Shown here: positions 1 to 5,298 of the stretch, one piece after another
How positions within the stretch are numbered: the first letter of the stretch is position 1
How the letters are laid out: every line of letters begins with the position of its first letter
Source of the DNA: JANRKH01 sp033763595
GTDB lineage: Bacteria; Pseudomonadota; Alphaproteobacteria; Rickettsiales; Rickettsiaceae
Length of the DNA: 7,604 nucleotides
Reading direction: 5' to 3'
Assembly: GCA_033763595.1 (NCBI GenBank)
Contig: JANRKH010000057.1
Coordinates: 1 to 7,604 of the forward strand
Translations under genes and position numbers: made by a program
The notes under the pieces: generated by a model
What the model saw: only the letters and a program-made list of their open reading frames with translations
What the model was told of the DNA's origin: nothing
Database searches by the model: none

Positions 1-72
1 TGACAAAAAGGAGATGCGGGAATGACAGTAGTGAGGGCTTATGGTCCGGTGTCATCCCCGTGAGTTTTACAT

Positions 73-140
73 GTCATCCCCTCGAAGGAGGGGATCCAGC
101 GAATATTATCCTTCTAGATTCCCGCCTCCGCGGGAATGAC
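73..140. repeat. Composite palindrome unit 1 (A + inverted C)
   Basis: Type A hairpin at 73-99, an AT-rich spacer containing TATTATCCTTCTA, then type C at 117-140. The outer ends GTCAT and ATGAC are inverted copies, so the 68-bp unit can fold as two small hairpins or one long imperfect stem. A truncated type-B left arm (GTCATCCCCGTGAGTTTTAC) precedes it at 51-70. Confidence 0.9.
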
Positions 141-227
141 AAAAGGGAGATTGGAATGACAAAATAGAGTGCGGGAATGACAGTAGTGAGGGCTTATGCT
201 CCGGTGTCATCCCCGTGAGTTTTACAT

Positions 228-293
228 GTCATCCCCTCGAAGGAGGGGATCCAGGAAGTATATTGAATGGATTCCCGCCTCCGCGGGAATGAC
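228..293. repeat. Composite palindrome unit 2 (A + inverted C)
   Basis: Type A at 228-254, spacer GAAGTATATTGAATG, type C at 270-293. It lies 155 bp after unit 1 with nearly identical flanks, including the same truncated type-B arm at 206-225, so units 1 and 2 are a recent tandem duplication. Their A-to-C spacers differ. Confidence 0.9.
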
Positions 294-386
294 AAAAGGG
301 AGATTGGAATGACAAAATAGAGTGCGGGAATGACAGTAGTGAGGACTTAAGCCCCGTTGTCATCCCCTCGAAAGAGTGGCCCTAAT

Positions 387-486
387 GTCATCCCCGTGAA
401 AACGGGGATCCAGTCCTAATGTCATCCCCTCGAAGGAGGGGATCCAGGAAGTATATTGAATGGATTCCCGCCTCCGCGGGAATGAC
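387..486. repeat. Composite palindrome unit 3 (B + A + inverted C)
   Basis: A complete type B hairpin at 387-413 is followed directly by type A at 421-447, spacer GAAGTATATTGAATG and type C at 463-486. A degenerate type A arm (GTCATCCCCTCGAAAGAGTG) sits upstream from 359. Confidence 0.9.
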
Positions 487-581
487 AAAAGTGGCAGTGG
501 GAATGACAGTAGTGAGGACTTAAGAGCCGTTGTCATCCCCTCGAAAGAGTGGCCCTAATGTCATCCCAGTGAGTTTTACAT

Positions 582-647
582 GTCATCCCCTCGAAGGAGG
601 GGATCCAGGGAATATAATGACTAGATTCCCGCCTCCGCGGGACTGAC
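582..647. repeat. Composite palindrome unit 4 (A + inverted C variant)
   Basis: Type A at 582-608, spacer containing AATATAATGACTA, type C at 624-647 with GGGACTGAC instead of GGGAATGAC, which breaks one pair of the stem. The degenerate A arm from 532 is shared with unit 3; the truncated B-like arm from 560 reads CCCAGTG instead of CCCCGTG. Confidence 0.88.
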
Positions 648-683
648 AGAGAAGGACGCGGGAATGACAGTTACGATCACAGT

Positions 684-749
684 GTCATCCCCGTGAAAAC
701 GGGGATCCAGGAAGTATATTGAATGGATTCCCGCCTCCGCGGGAATGAC
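684..749. repeat. Composite palindrome unit 5 (B + inverted C)
   Basis: Type B at 684-710 takes the place of type A, with the same GAAGTATATTGAATG spacer as units 2 and 3, then type C at 726-749. Left and right modules are therefore interchangeable. The upstream linker CAGTTACGATCACAGT (from 668) recurs before unit 7. Confidence 0.9.
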
Positions 750-822
750 AAAATAGGAAGCGGGAATGACAGAGAAGAGACGAGGGAATGACAAAAGTGG
801 TAGCGGGAATGACAATTATGGT

Positions 823-890
823 GTCATCCCCTCGAAGGAGGGGATCCAGGAAATATAATTCTTCTAGATTCCCGCATCCGCGGGAATGAC
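823..890. repeat. Composite palindrome unit 6 (A + inverted C variant)
   Basis: Type A at 823-849, spacer containing ATATAATTCTTCTA (related to unit 1), type C at 867-890 with loop ATCC instead of CTCC. Three lone right arms ending GGGAATGAC lie just upstream, between 761 and 813. Confidence 0.9.
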
Positions 891-926
891 AGAGAAGGGC
901 GCGGGAATGACAGTTACGATCACAGT

Positions 927-1029
927 GTCATCCCCGTGAAAACGGGGATCCAGGGAACTTGTCATCCCCTCGAAGGAGGGGATCCAGGAAAGATAAAAAA
1001 GACTGGATTCCCGCCTCCGCGGGAATGAC
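927..1029. repeat. Composite palindrome unit 7 (B + A + inverted C)
   Basis: Type B at 927-953, type A at 961-987, a spacer with GATAAAAAAGACT and type C at 1006-1029. The B-A-C order repeats that of unit 3. It is the last full unit before the UbiH-like gene. Confidence 0.9.
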
Positions 1030-1112
1030 AAAAGGGAGATTGGAATAACAAAAAAGGATGCGGGAACGACAGAGAAGGAGACGGGAACGACAAAAAAGGA
1101 GACTGGAATGAC
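1021..1112. repeat. Decaying 20-bp tandem satellite of palindrome right arms
   Basis: From the end of unit 7 the right-arm motif recurs every 20-21 bp: GGGAATGAC, TGGAATAAC, CGGGAACGAC, CGGGAACGAC and TGGAATGAC, each separated by a purine-rich A(A/G)A(A/G)AAGGAG-like stretch. Shorter runs with the same spacing lie at 133-180 and 285-334. It looks like tandem slippage of a half palindrome. Confidence 0.8.
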
Positions 1113-1135
1113 AGAATGCGTTTTTTATAGCCCTC

Positions 1136-2335
1136 TCAACTTGTTAGCGTAGATCTTTTTCCCTTTGCATAGTCTATAAGCAATCGTTGAAGAAACGAAG
1201 CTTTGTTGATAATAGATAATCCTACCTTGGTCATTTCATTTACAAAAGAAATCTTTGAGGTGAATATTCCATTGATCGAATCTGTAATTTTAAACATCAT
1301 GTAATTATCAAGCCCTCTTTGTCTTTGATACTCTTTGGCCATCTCGGCGCAGCCCAATAAACCAAGGGAATTATATTTAATAATTAATGAAGTAATCGAT
1401 TCTATATCTTTTATTCCCATATTGAGGCCTTGTCCCGCAAGTGGATGAATGGAGTGTGCACTGTCTGCAACGAGCATTAGGCGCTTGTTATAATATTCTT
1501 TTGAGCAAAAAGCAGAAAGTGGGTAGGATTCAATCCTTGAGATAATCTCAATATCTCCAAGACTACCTCCTGTAAAATCAGATATTTGCTTTGCGAGAAA
1601 ATTCTTGCTACGTGATAAATAAAAGCTTGCAATATCAGTCTCTTCTACCCAAACAATTGAGGATTCAAATCTATTTACTAGCGGCAAAGTTGCAAATGAG
1701 CCTCTAGGTAAAAAATGCTCTATCGCACCTGCATCATGTGAAAGTTCATGCTTTATGTTAAATACTATGGCTGTTTGACGGTAATCCTTTTGTACAAATT
1801 CAGTAAAAAATTCTCCTCTTAAAGATGAGAATTTGCCATCTGCAGCAATACATAAATCCGCAACTTCTGAGAATCTGCTACCTCCGCTAACTCTATCATA
1901 CGATATGTTATAATCAGAAAGCTGAATATTTTGATAAATACTATCGCAGCTAAGTCTTATGTTTGGATCATTACGAATAATCTCGATTAGAGAGTTTTTG
2001 AAATCAATATTTGGGATCATGTATCCAAGGGGAAAGTGAGAGCCTTCCATCTTAAATATATTATCTGACTTATTTTGACATACATAAATCTCATTAATAG
2101 AACTAATATATTTTTCTAGCCTTGCCCATACATCAATTTTTTCAAAAAAATTTCTCGAAAATTGGTTAAGCGCAGTCGTTCTTATGTCTTGATCATAGGT
2201 GAGCTCTTCCAAGCTTTTTTTCTCGACTACATGGGACTTTATACCAGCTCTACTGAGCGCTATCGCAGTTAACATTCCGCTGATTCCACAACCAAAAATG
2301 ACAATAGAATTCTTTGGAGGTTTAATACTAGACAT
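1136..2335 (-). CDS. UbiH/UbiF/COQ6-family FAD-dependent hydroxylase
   Basis: This 399-residue protein is a class A flavoprotein monooxygenase of the family that hydroxylates the ubiquinone ring using FAD, NAD(P)H and O2. The length is normal for the family. The FAD-binding GxGxxG is at residues 15-20 (GCGISG) with the acidic strand end at E38. The conserved DIRTTAL is at 50-56, the DG motif at 163-173 (IAADGKFSSLR), and the second FAD motif at 287-308 (MLVADSAHSIHPLAGQGLNM), where the family's GD is here AD. Which ring position it modifies (UbiH, UbiF, UbiI or UbiL type) cannot be told from sequence alone, so no symbol is given. Its ATG overlaps the upstream peroxidase stop by one base (TAATG), which suggests translational coupling; no clear Shine-Dalgarno is seen. 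The stop lies about 20 bp from the palindrome array. Confidence 0.88.
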   Translation of the reverse strand: MSSIKPPKNSIVIFGCGISGMLTAIALSRAGIKSHVVEKKSLEELTYDQDIRTTALNQFSRNFFEKIDVWARLEKYISSINEIYVCQNKSDNIFKMEGSHFPLGYMIPNIDFKNSLIEIIRNDPNIRLSCDSIYQNIQLSDYNISYDRVSGGSRFSEVADLCIAADGKFSSLRGEFFTEFVQKDYRQTAIVFNIKHELSHDAGAIEHFLPRGSFATLPLVNRFESSIVWVEETDIASFYLSRSKNFLAKQISDFTGGSLGDIEIISRIESYPLSAFCSKEYYNKRLMLVADSAHSIHPLAGQGLNMGIKDIESITSLIIKYNSLGLLGCAEMAKEYQRQRGLDNYMMFKITDSINGIFTSKISFVNEMTKVGLSIINKASFLQRLLIDYAKGKRSTLTS

Positions 2336-2880
2336 TATTTAGAATTTAATTTCAAATGTTTATCTATAAGCTTCTTGATAGCGTTAGAATTACCTGATCG
2401 CATAAAAGAATACCATTCTAAAGGCTTTCCGTCAGGGCCATATAAATATTTATAAAAATTCCACGAAGGCCCAGCCTGGGATCCAAAATCTTGTTTTACA
2501 AGCAAAAAGAATGGGTGAATATTTTCGCCTTTACTTGTCACCTTTTTTGCTATCGGAAAATTTATTCCGAAGTTTATTTCGCAAAATTCTACAATTTCCG
2601 CATTAGAACCGGGCTCTTGCCCTCCGAAATCATTGGTGGGAATCGCAATTAAGAGAAAATTTTGATCCTTATATTCATCCCATAATTTTTGCATGGATGC
2701 ATATTGACGCGTAAATCCGCAATTAGACGCCGTATTCACAAGCATAATAACCTTGCCCTTGTGATCTGCAAGATTTATTTTTTCACCTGTTTTGCTATTT
2801 TCAAAGCTTATGTCATATATACTCATGCTACATAATAAAATGTTAATCACTATAATTAACAATATTTGAAGATTTTTCAT
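2335..2880 (-). CDS. gpx: Glutathione peroxidase family thiol peroxidase, possibly exported
   Basis: This 181-residue thioredoxin-fold peroxidase reduces hydrogen or lipid peroxides. The peroxidatic cysteine is C54 in VNTASNCGFT, with cysteine rather than selenocysteine. The other catalytic residues fit: Q88 in FGGQEPG, and W140 with N141 in PSWNFYKY. C100 in EFCEINFG is at the resolving-cysteine position of BtuE-type enzymes, so thioredoxin is a likely reductant. The usual FPCNQFG is here IPTNDFG. The first 18 residues (MKNLQILLIIVINILLCS) are extra to the cytosolic enzymes and resemble a signal peptide or membrane anchor. The lipobox is poor, with leucine just before the cysteine. A second ATG at codon 19 (2824-2826) would give a normal cytosolic protein beginning MSIYDISF. 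It lies 55 bp after mdh and overlaps the next gene by one base. Confidence 0.93.
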   Translation of the reverse strand: MKNLQILLIIVINILLCSMSIYDISFENSKTGEKINLADHKGKVIMLVNTASNCGFTRQYASMQKLWDEYKDQNFLLIAIPTNDFGGQEPGSNAEIVEFCEINFGINFPIAKKVTSKGENIHPFFLLVKQDFGSQAGPSWNFYKYLYGPDGKPLEWYSFMRSGNSNAIKKLIDKHLKLNSK

Positions 2881-2898
2881 AAATCAACCTATTGATTT
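2881..2898 (-). promoter_or_regulatory. Hairpin holding the gpx ribosome binding site in its loop
   Basis: On the mRNA strand AAATCAA-TAGG-TTGATTT lies directly before the upstream gpx ATG. It is a perfect 7-bp inverted repeat whose 4-nt loop is the only Shine-Dalgarno-like sequence, 7 nt from the ATG. This supports use of the upstream start. The stem is AT-rich and weak, so any regulatory role is a guess. Confidence 0.4.
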
Positions 2899-2943
2899 TG
2901 TGTCAAAAATTTCTGCGCTATGTAGCTTTAGATTCTAGCAATA

Positions 2944-3888
2944 TTACTTTAAGGCGACAACTAATTCTTTTACTGCATCAACAGATTTATCAAACATAGC
3001 TTTTTCATCTTTATTTAACTCAATTTCAACAATTTTTTCAACCCCGCCTTTTCCAATAACAACAGGCACTCCAACATAAATTCCATTTACTCCATATTCA
3101 CCTGAAAGATATGCTGCACATGGCAATACTCTTTTTTTGTCCTTGATAAAACTCTCAGCCATAGCTATAGCAGAAGCTGCAGGTGCATAAAAGGCAGATC
3201 CTGTCTTGAGAAGATTCACAATCTCCCCCCCTCCTCCTCTTGTACGCGCTACTATTTCGTCTATTCTTTGAGTTGTAGACCAGCCCATTTTTACCAGATC
3301 AGGAACAGGGATACCGGCAACAGTTGAATATCTTACAAGAGGAACCATAGTATCACCATGCCCTCCAAGAACAAAACTATTCACATCCTCTATAGAAACG
3401 TTAAATTCCTCAGCAAGAAAATGCGAAAAACGAGAAGAATCAAGAATGCCGGCCATTCCAACGACCATATTATGAGAGAAGCCTGTCTCTTTTTGCATAA
3501 CTCCAACCATTGCATCAAGTGGATTTGTAACAACAATAACAAATGCTTTTGGTGCATATTGCTTAATACCTGCTGCAACTTGTTTAATCACATCTGCGTT
3601 TTTATTTAGTAAATCATCCCTGCTCATTCCTGGTTTTCTTGGAAAACCAGCAGTTACGATAACTACATCAGAGCCTGCAATTGACTCATAATTACTTGCG
3701 CCGGTAATTTTTGCATCGCATTTCTCTGCTACTGCGCTTTGAGCTATATCAAGCGCCTTTCCTTGAGGTATACCATCTGCTATGTCATACAAAACTACAT
3801 CACCAAGCTCCTTGGACATAATAATATGAGCCAAAGTTCCGCCGATATTCCCACTTCCTATTAAAGCTATTTTTGGTCTTTTAAGCAT
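2944..3888 (-). CDS. mdh: Malate dehydrogenase
   Basis: NAD-dependent malate dehydrogenase interconverts malate and oxaloacetate in the TCA cycle in the cytoplasm. The 314 residues match the lactate-dehydrogenase-like (MDH type 3) form typical of alphaproteobacteria. The Rossmann motif is GSGNIG at residues 11-16 with D35 at the end of the second strand, which favours NAD. R84 and R90 (RKPGMSR) and R153 bind substrate, N122 lies in VTNPLD, and the D150/H177 pair (ILDSSRF, GGHGDTM) is the proton relay. The end of the protein carries the family's GEYGVNGIYVGVP at 263-275. The ATG is supported by an AAGGAA Shine-Dalgarno. It is the first gene of a likely mdh-gpx-ubi transcription unit. A seven-G run on the coding strand encodes the conserved RGGGGE loop. 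Confidence 0.97.
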   Translation of the reverse strand: MLKRPKIALIGSGNIGGTLAHIIMSKELGDVVLYDIADGIPQGKALDIAQSAVAEKCDAKITGASNYESIAGSDVVIVTAGFPRKPGMSRDDLLNKNADVIKQVAAGIKQYAPKAFVIVVTNPLDAMVGVMQKETGFSHNMVVGMAGILDSSRFSHFLAEEFNVSIEDVNSFVLGGHGDTMVPLVRYSTVAGIPVPDLVKMGWSTTQRIDEIVARTRGGGGEIVNLLKTGSAFYAPAASAIAMAESFIKDKKRVLPCAAYLSGEYGVNGIYVGVPVVIGKGGVEKIVEIELNKDEKAMFDKSVDAVKELVVALK

Positions 3889-3892
3889 ATAT

Positions 3893-3898
3893 TTCCTT
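3893..3898 (-). promoter_or_regulatory. mdh Shine-Dalgarno
   Basis: AAGGAA on the minus strand, 4 nt before the mdh ATG. It is the clearest ribosome binding site in the window; most other genes here have weak or absent ones. Confidence 0.75.
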
Positions 3899-3913
3899 AT
3901 TATTTATATGATT

Positions 3914-3942
3914 ATTATATTGAACTATCTAACAAGCAAACA
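3914..3942 (-). promoter_or_regulatory. Candidate mdh operon promoter
   Basis: A perfect TATAAT -10 (3914-3919, minus strand) lies about 25 nt upstream of the mdh ATG. A weak TGTTTG at 3937-3942 is at 17-bp spacing. The region is so AT-rich that chance matches are likely. Confidence 0.35.
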
Positions 3943-4030
3943 CAATATAACTCTCTATTTTAAGACAAAAAACTTGTAGATAGTATTTTTTAAGTCTTTT
4001 ATAGCTCTGTAGATAAAGATTTTCTTCTAT

Positions 4031-4285
4031 TAGACCTCCCCGCATAACCTTTACTTTAAGTGGTAATTTTGTCGTCAAAAGTGCTTTTCGCTCCTCTTTC
4101 ATATTTATCTATGTTCAGGTATAAAGGCTGCTTTTTTCTAAAATTCCTAGGCTCTACTTATATAGTCTTTTAGGTTGGATTAGATACTAGGCGCGAGGAG
4201 AGAAGCCTATGAGTATTAGGTGAGCGACGAGTCAACAACGTAGCTAATTCAACATAAAAGACTATAGGTTGCGCTGGGAGGTCTA
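4031..4285. repeat. Nested palindromic element (candidate MITE or structured RNA)
   Basis: TAGACCTCCC at 4031-4040 is the exact inverted copy of GGGAGGTCTA at 4276-4285. Inside, 4161-4187 and 4240-4266 form a 27-nt stem with two mismatches and one G-U pair. The 52-nt loop (4188-4239) holds a smaller TAGGC/GCCTA stem and two related purine-rich stretches (TAGGCGCGAGGAGA and TTAGGTGAGCGACGAG). Read from its right end inwards, the element partly resembles the left end (GACCTCCC..GC..AACCT..), as if it had grown from inverted copies of one module. It is unlike the 1-1115 array. The size and architecture resemble Rickettsiales palindromic elements, but I cannot name a family. Confidence 0.6.
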
Positions 4286-4301
4286 TTAATTGCATTTTGA
4301 T

Positions 4302-4868
4302 TTATAAAATCACCTTGCGGAATGTAAGTGAAACACGCCTTTGTCGCTTTAGACCTTTATCGCTTTTTCTTGCTGCAATACCATGTTTCCAGGAGTACCT
4401 TGCATCACCTTGAAGCACTAGCAAGCTCCTGGGTTCAAGAATTATAAATTTCTTAATCTTGTCATGAGTCAGATCCATGATGCAACTAGATGATAGACTT
4501 AATGAACAAATAGTGTCACCAAAGCATGGGACGCAGTCAATGTGAGATGCAATACCCTGGCCTGGCATATATTCGTTTATTATTAGCTGGTCAGGCTTAT
4601 CTATGAATATAGAGTCTGAATATAGTTTACTACATAATTCATAGGCCCAGTAGGGCATTTCACCTAAATAATAGGACGCATCTACAGATCTAGCTGCATA
4701 ATCATATTTATAACCATAATGCTGAGTTCTACGCTTTAGATCTAAGTTCCAGTCGTTATCATCAATCTCTTTTAGCAATTTCTCTTCGTAGGCTGAAGAA
4801 ATATAGCTTGGGATATATGAGAGGCCCTGAATATTAATCTCTGTATTAAACAAGTATTGCTGATTCAT
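4302..4868 (-). CDS. AlkB-family 2-oxoglutarate/Fe(II) dioxygenase, ALKBH8-like
   Basis: This protein of 188 residues from the ATG is a 2-oxoglutarate and iron-dependent oxygenase of the AlkB superfamily, which oxidises alkylated or modified nucleobases. Iron ligands are H109 and D111 (HID, residues 109-111) and H162 (SWKHGI). R178 and R184 in RRVSLTFRKV bind 2-oxoglutarate. Further motifs are RRTQHYGYKYDY near residue 46, the NEYMPGQGIASHID stretch at 98-111, and the EPRSLLVLQGDARYSWKHGI stretch at 145-164. These resemble the AlkB domain of human ALKBH8 (tRNA wobble-uridine hydroxylation) more than E. coli AlkB, so an RNA substrate is possible. The frame is open 14 codons further to a TTG at 4910, but related proteins start near MNQQYLF, so I chose the ATG. 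Neither start has a clear Shine-Dalgarno. The unknown split gene ends 53 bp upstream on the same strand. Confidence 0.9.
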   Translation of the reverse strand: MNQQYLFNTEINIQGLSYIPSYISSAYEEKLLKEIDDNDWNLDLKRRTQHYGYKYDYAARSVDASYYLGEMPYWAYELCSKLYSDSIFIDKPDQLIINEYMPGQGIASHIDCVPCFGDTICSLSLSSSCIMDLTHDKIKKFIILEPRSLLVLQGDARYSWKHGIAARKSDKGLKRQRRVSLTFRKVIL

Positions 4869-4921
4869 ATTCGAAGTATCAAAATTACTATAGTAAAAAT
4901 ATTTGTGCAATTCTGTAGTAT

Positions 4922-5275
4922 TTAGCTTTTACCGCTTCCCCCTTTGGCAATTAAAGATTTGCCTCTATTATTTGTGCGGCAAGCTTTAGGAGTAAGTGGA
5001 TTTGTAGCGAATTTGCTATATCTTTGCTTTAGTAGCTCTATTTTTTGCGTAGTATCTTTGACTGGATCTTTGCTTTTGCTCGAGCTTGGATTGCTAACTT
5101 GTGAGCCTGACAAAGAGCTACGAGGTGATGATAATTCTTCTGTTGTTGTAGTATCCAAGTGTTTGCTAGGATTCGGAGCGCCACCAGCTCCTGCAGCTTC
5201 AGACTCATGCTCATTCGCATTCTTATCATGTTTTAGTGGACTTTCACCTTTTTTCTTAGGTCTATAATTTGCCAT
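4922..5275 (-). CDS. Hypothetical disordered basic protein (C-terminal half of split gene)
   Basis: This ORF of 117 residues has no recognisable domain. It is low-complexity and probably unfolded. The start is basic (MANYRPKKKGES), the middle is rich in Ser, Thr, Pro and Ala, and the end is Lys/Gly/Ser-rich (IAKGGSGKS). There is no signal peptide or membrane segment. No Shine-Dalgarno precedes its ATG, and the frame is open upstream of it for 24 codons to the A6 tract in the preceding ORF, so independent translation is doubtful. A flexible basic C-terminus is common in proteins secreted by rickettsial type IV systems; that link is speculation. Confidence 0.45.
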   Translation of the reverse strand: MANYRPKKKGESPLKHDKNANEHESEAAGAGGAPNPSKHLDTTTTEELSSPRSSLSGSQVSNPSSSKSKDPVKDTTQKIELLKQRYSKFATNPLTPKACRTNNRGKSLIAKGGSGKS

Positions 5276-5298
5276 TTTTGTTAGTATATCTTGATTAG

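Larger units (their letters stand above)
1..1115. repeat. Array of GTCAT-type palindromic repeats, gene-free
   Basis: This stretch has no credible gene and is built almost wholly from one repeat family. Three hairpin types recur. Type A is ATCCCCTC-GAAG-GAGGGGAT, type B is ATCCCCGT-GAAA-ACGGGGAT, and type C is ATTCCCGC-CTCC-GCGGGAAT, each an 8-bp stem with a 4-nt loop. A and B are preceded by GTC and followed by CCAG. C is followed by GAC, which makes it the same family in the opposite orientation. Seven A/B-to-C inverted pairs of 66-69 bp occur, joined by linkers rich in lone right arms (GCGGGAATGACA). The array is clearly richer in G+C than the genes. It starts at the window edge and stops about 20 bp after the UbiH-like stop codon. 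Such intergenic repeats, whose translations read VIPAEAGI or VIPSKEGIQ, are known in many proteobacteria; the mechanism of spread here is unknown. Confidence 0.95.
3889..4301. other. Long intergenic region upstream of mdh
   Basis: The 413 bp between the AlkB-like stop and the mdh start contain no credible ORF. The mdh-proximal part (3889-4030) is AT-rich promoter-like DNA. The rest (4031-4285) is an inverted-repeat element described separately. I see no tRNA and no known riboswitch. The motif AGTCTTTTA occurs directly near 3993 and 4164 and inverted near 4256, which ties the two parts together. The region may serve as the 3' end of the AlkB-like transcript, the leader of mdh, or both. Confidence 0.6.

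Noticed and set aside
621..815. Minus-strand ORF of 64 residues with VIPAEAGIH and DPRFHGDD
   Set aside because: It lies wholly inside the palindrome array and is just the repeat translated; such peptides are well-known spurious database entries.
1..1115. CRISPR array
   Set aside because: The repeats alternate in orientation, the spacers recur and are not unique, the periods vary (about 100-240 bp), and no cas gene is present.
1112..1136. Rho-independent terminator after the UbiH-like gene
   Set aside because: The downstream run on the coding strand is A rather than T, and no stable hairpin precedes it.
2812..2880. Lipoprotein signal in the peroxidase
   Set aside because: The residue before the candidate cysteine is leucine, not Gly/Ala/Ser, so the lipobox is poor; an ordinary signal peptide or anchor fits better.
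3225..3238. G-quadruplex from the G run in mdh
   Set aside because: The run encodes the conserved RGGGGE loop, so protein constraint explains it; only a two-tetrad structure would be possible.
3358..3609. Plus-strand ORF of 83 residues opposite mdh
   Set aside because: Antisense shadow of a highly conserved gene, with a Cys/Asn-rich composition and no motif.
4869..4910. TTG start adding 14 residues to the AlkB-like protein
   Set aside because: TTG is rarer, no Shine-Dalgarno precedes it, and family members usually begin close to MNQQYLF.
4944..5267. Plus-strand ORF of 107 residues opposite the disordered protein
   Set aside because: Hydrophobic appearance comes from the antisense of Ser/Lys-rich codons; no ribosome binding site and no known motif.
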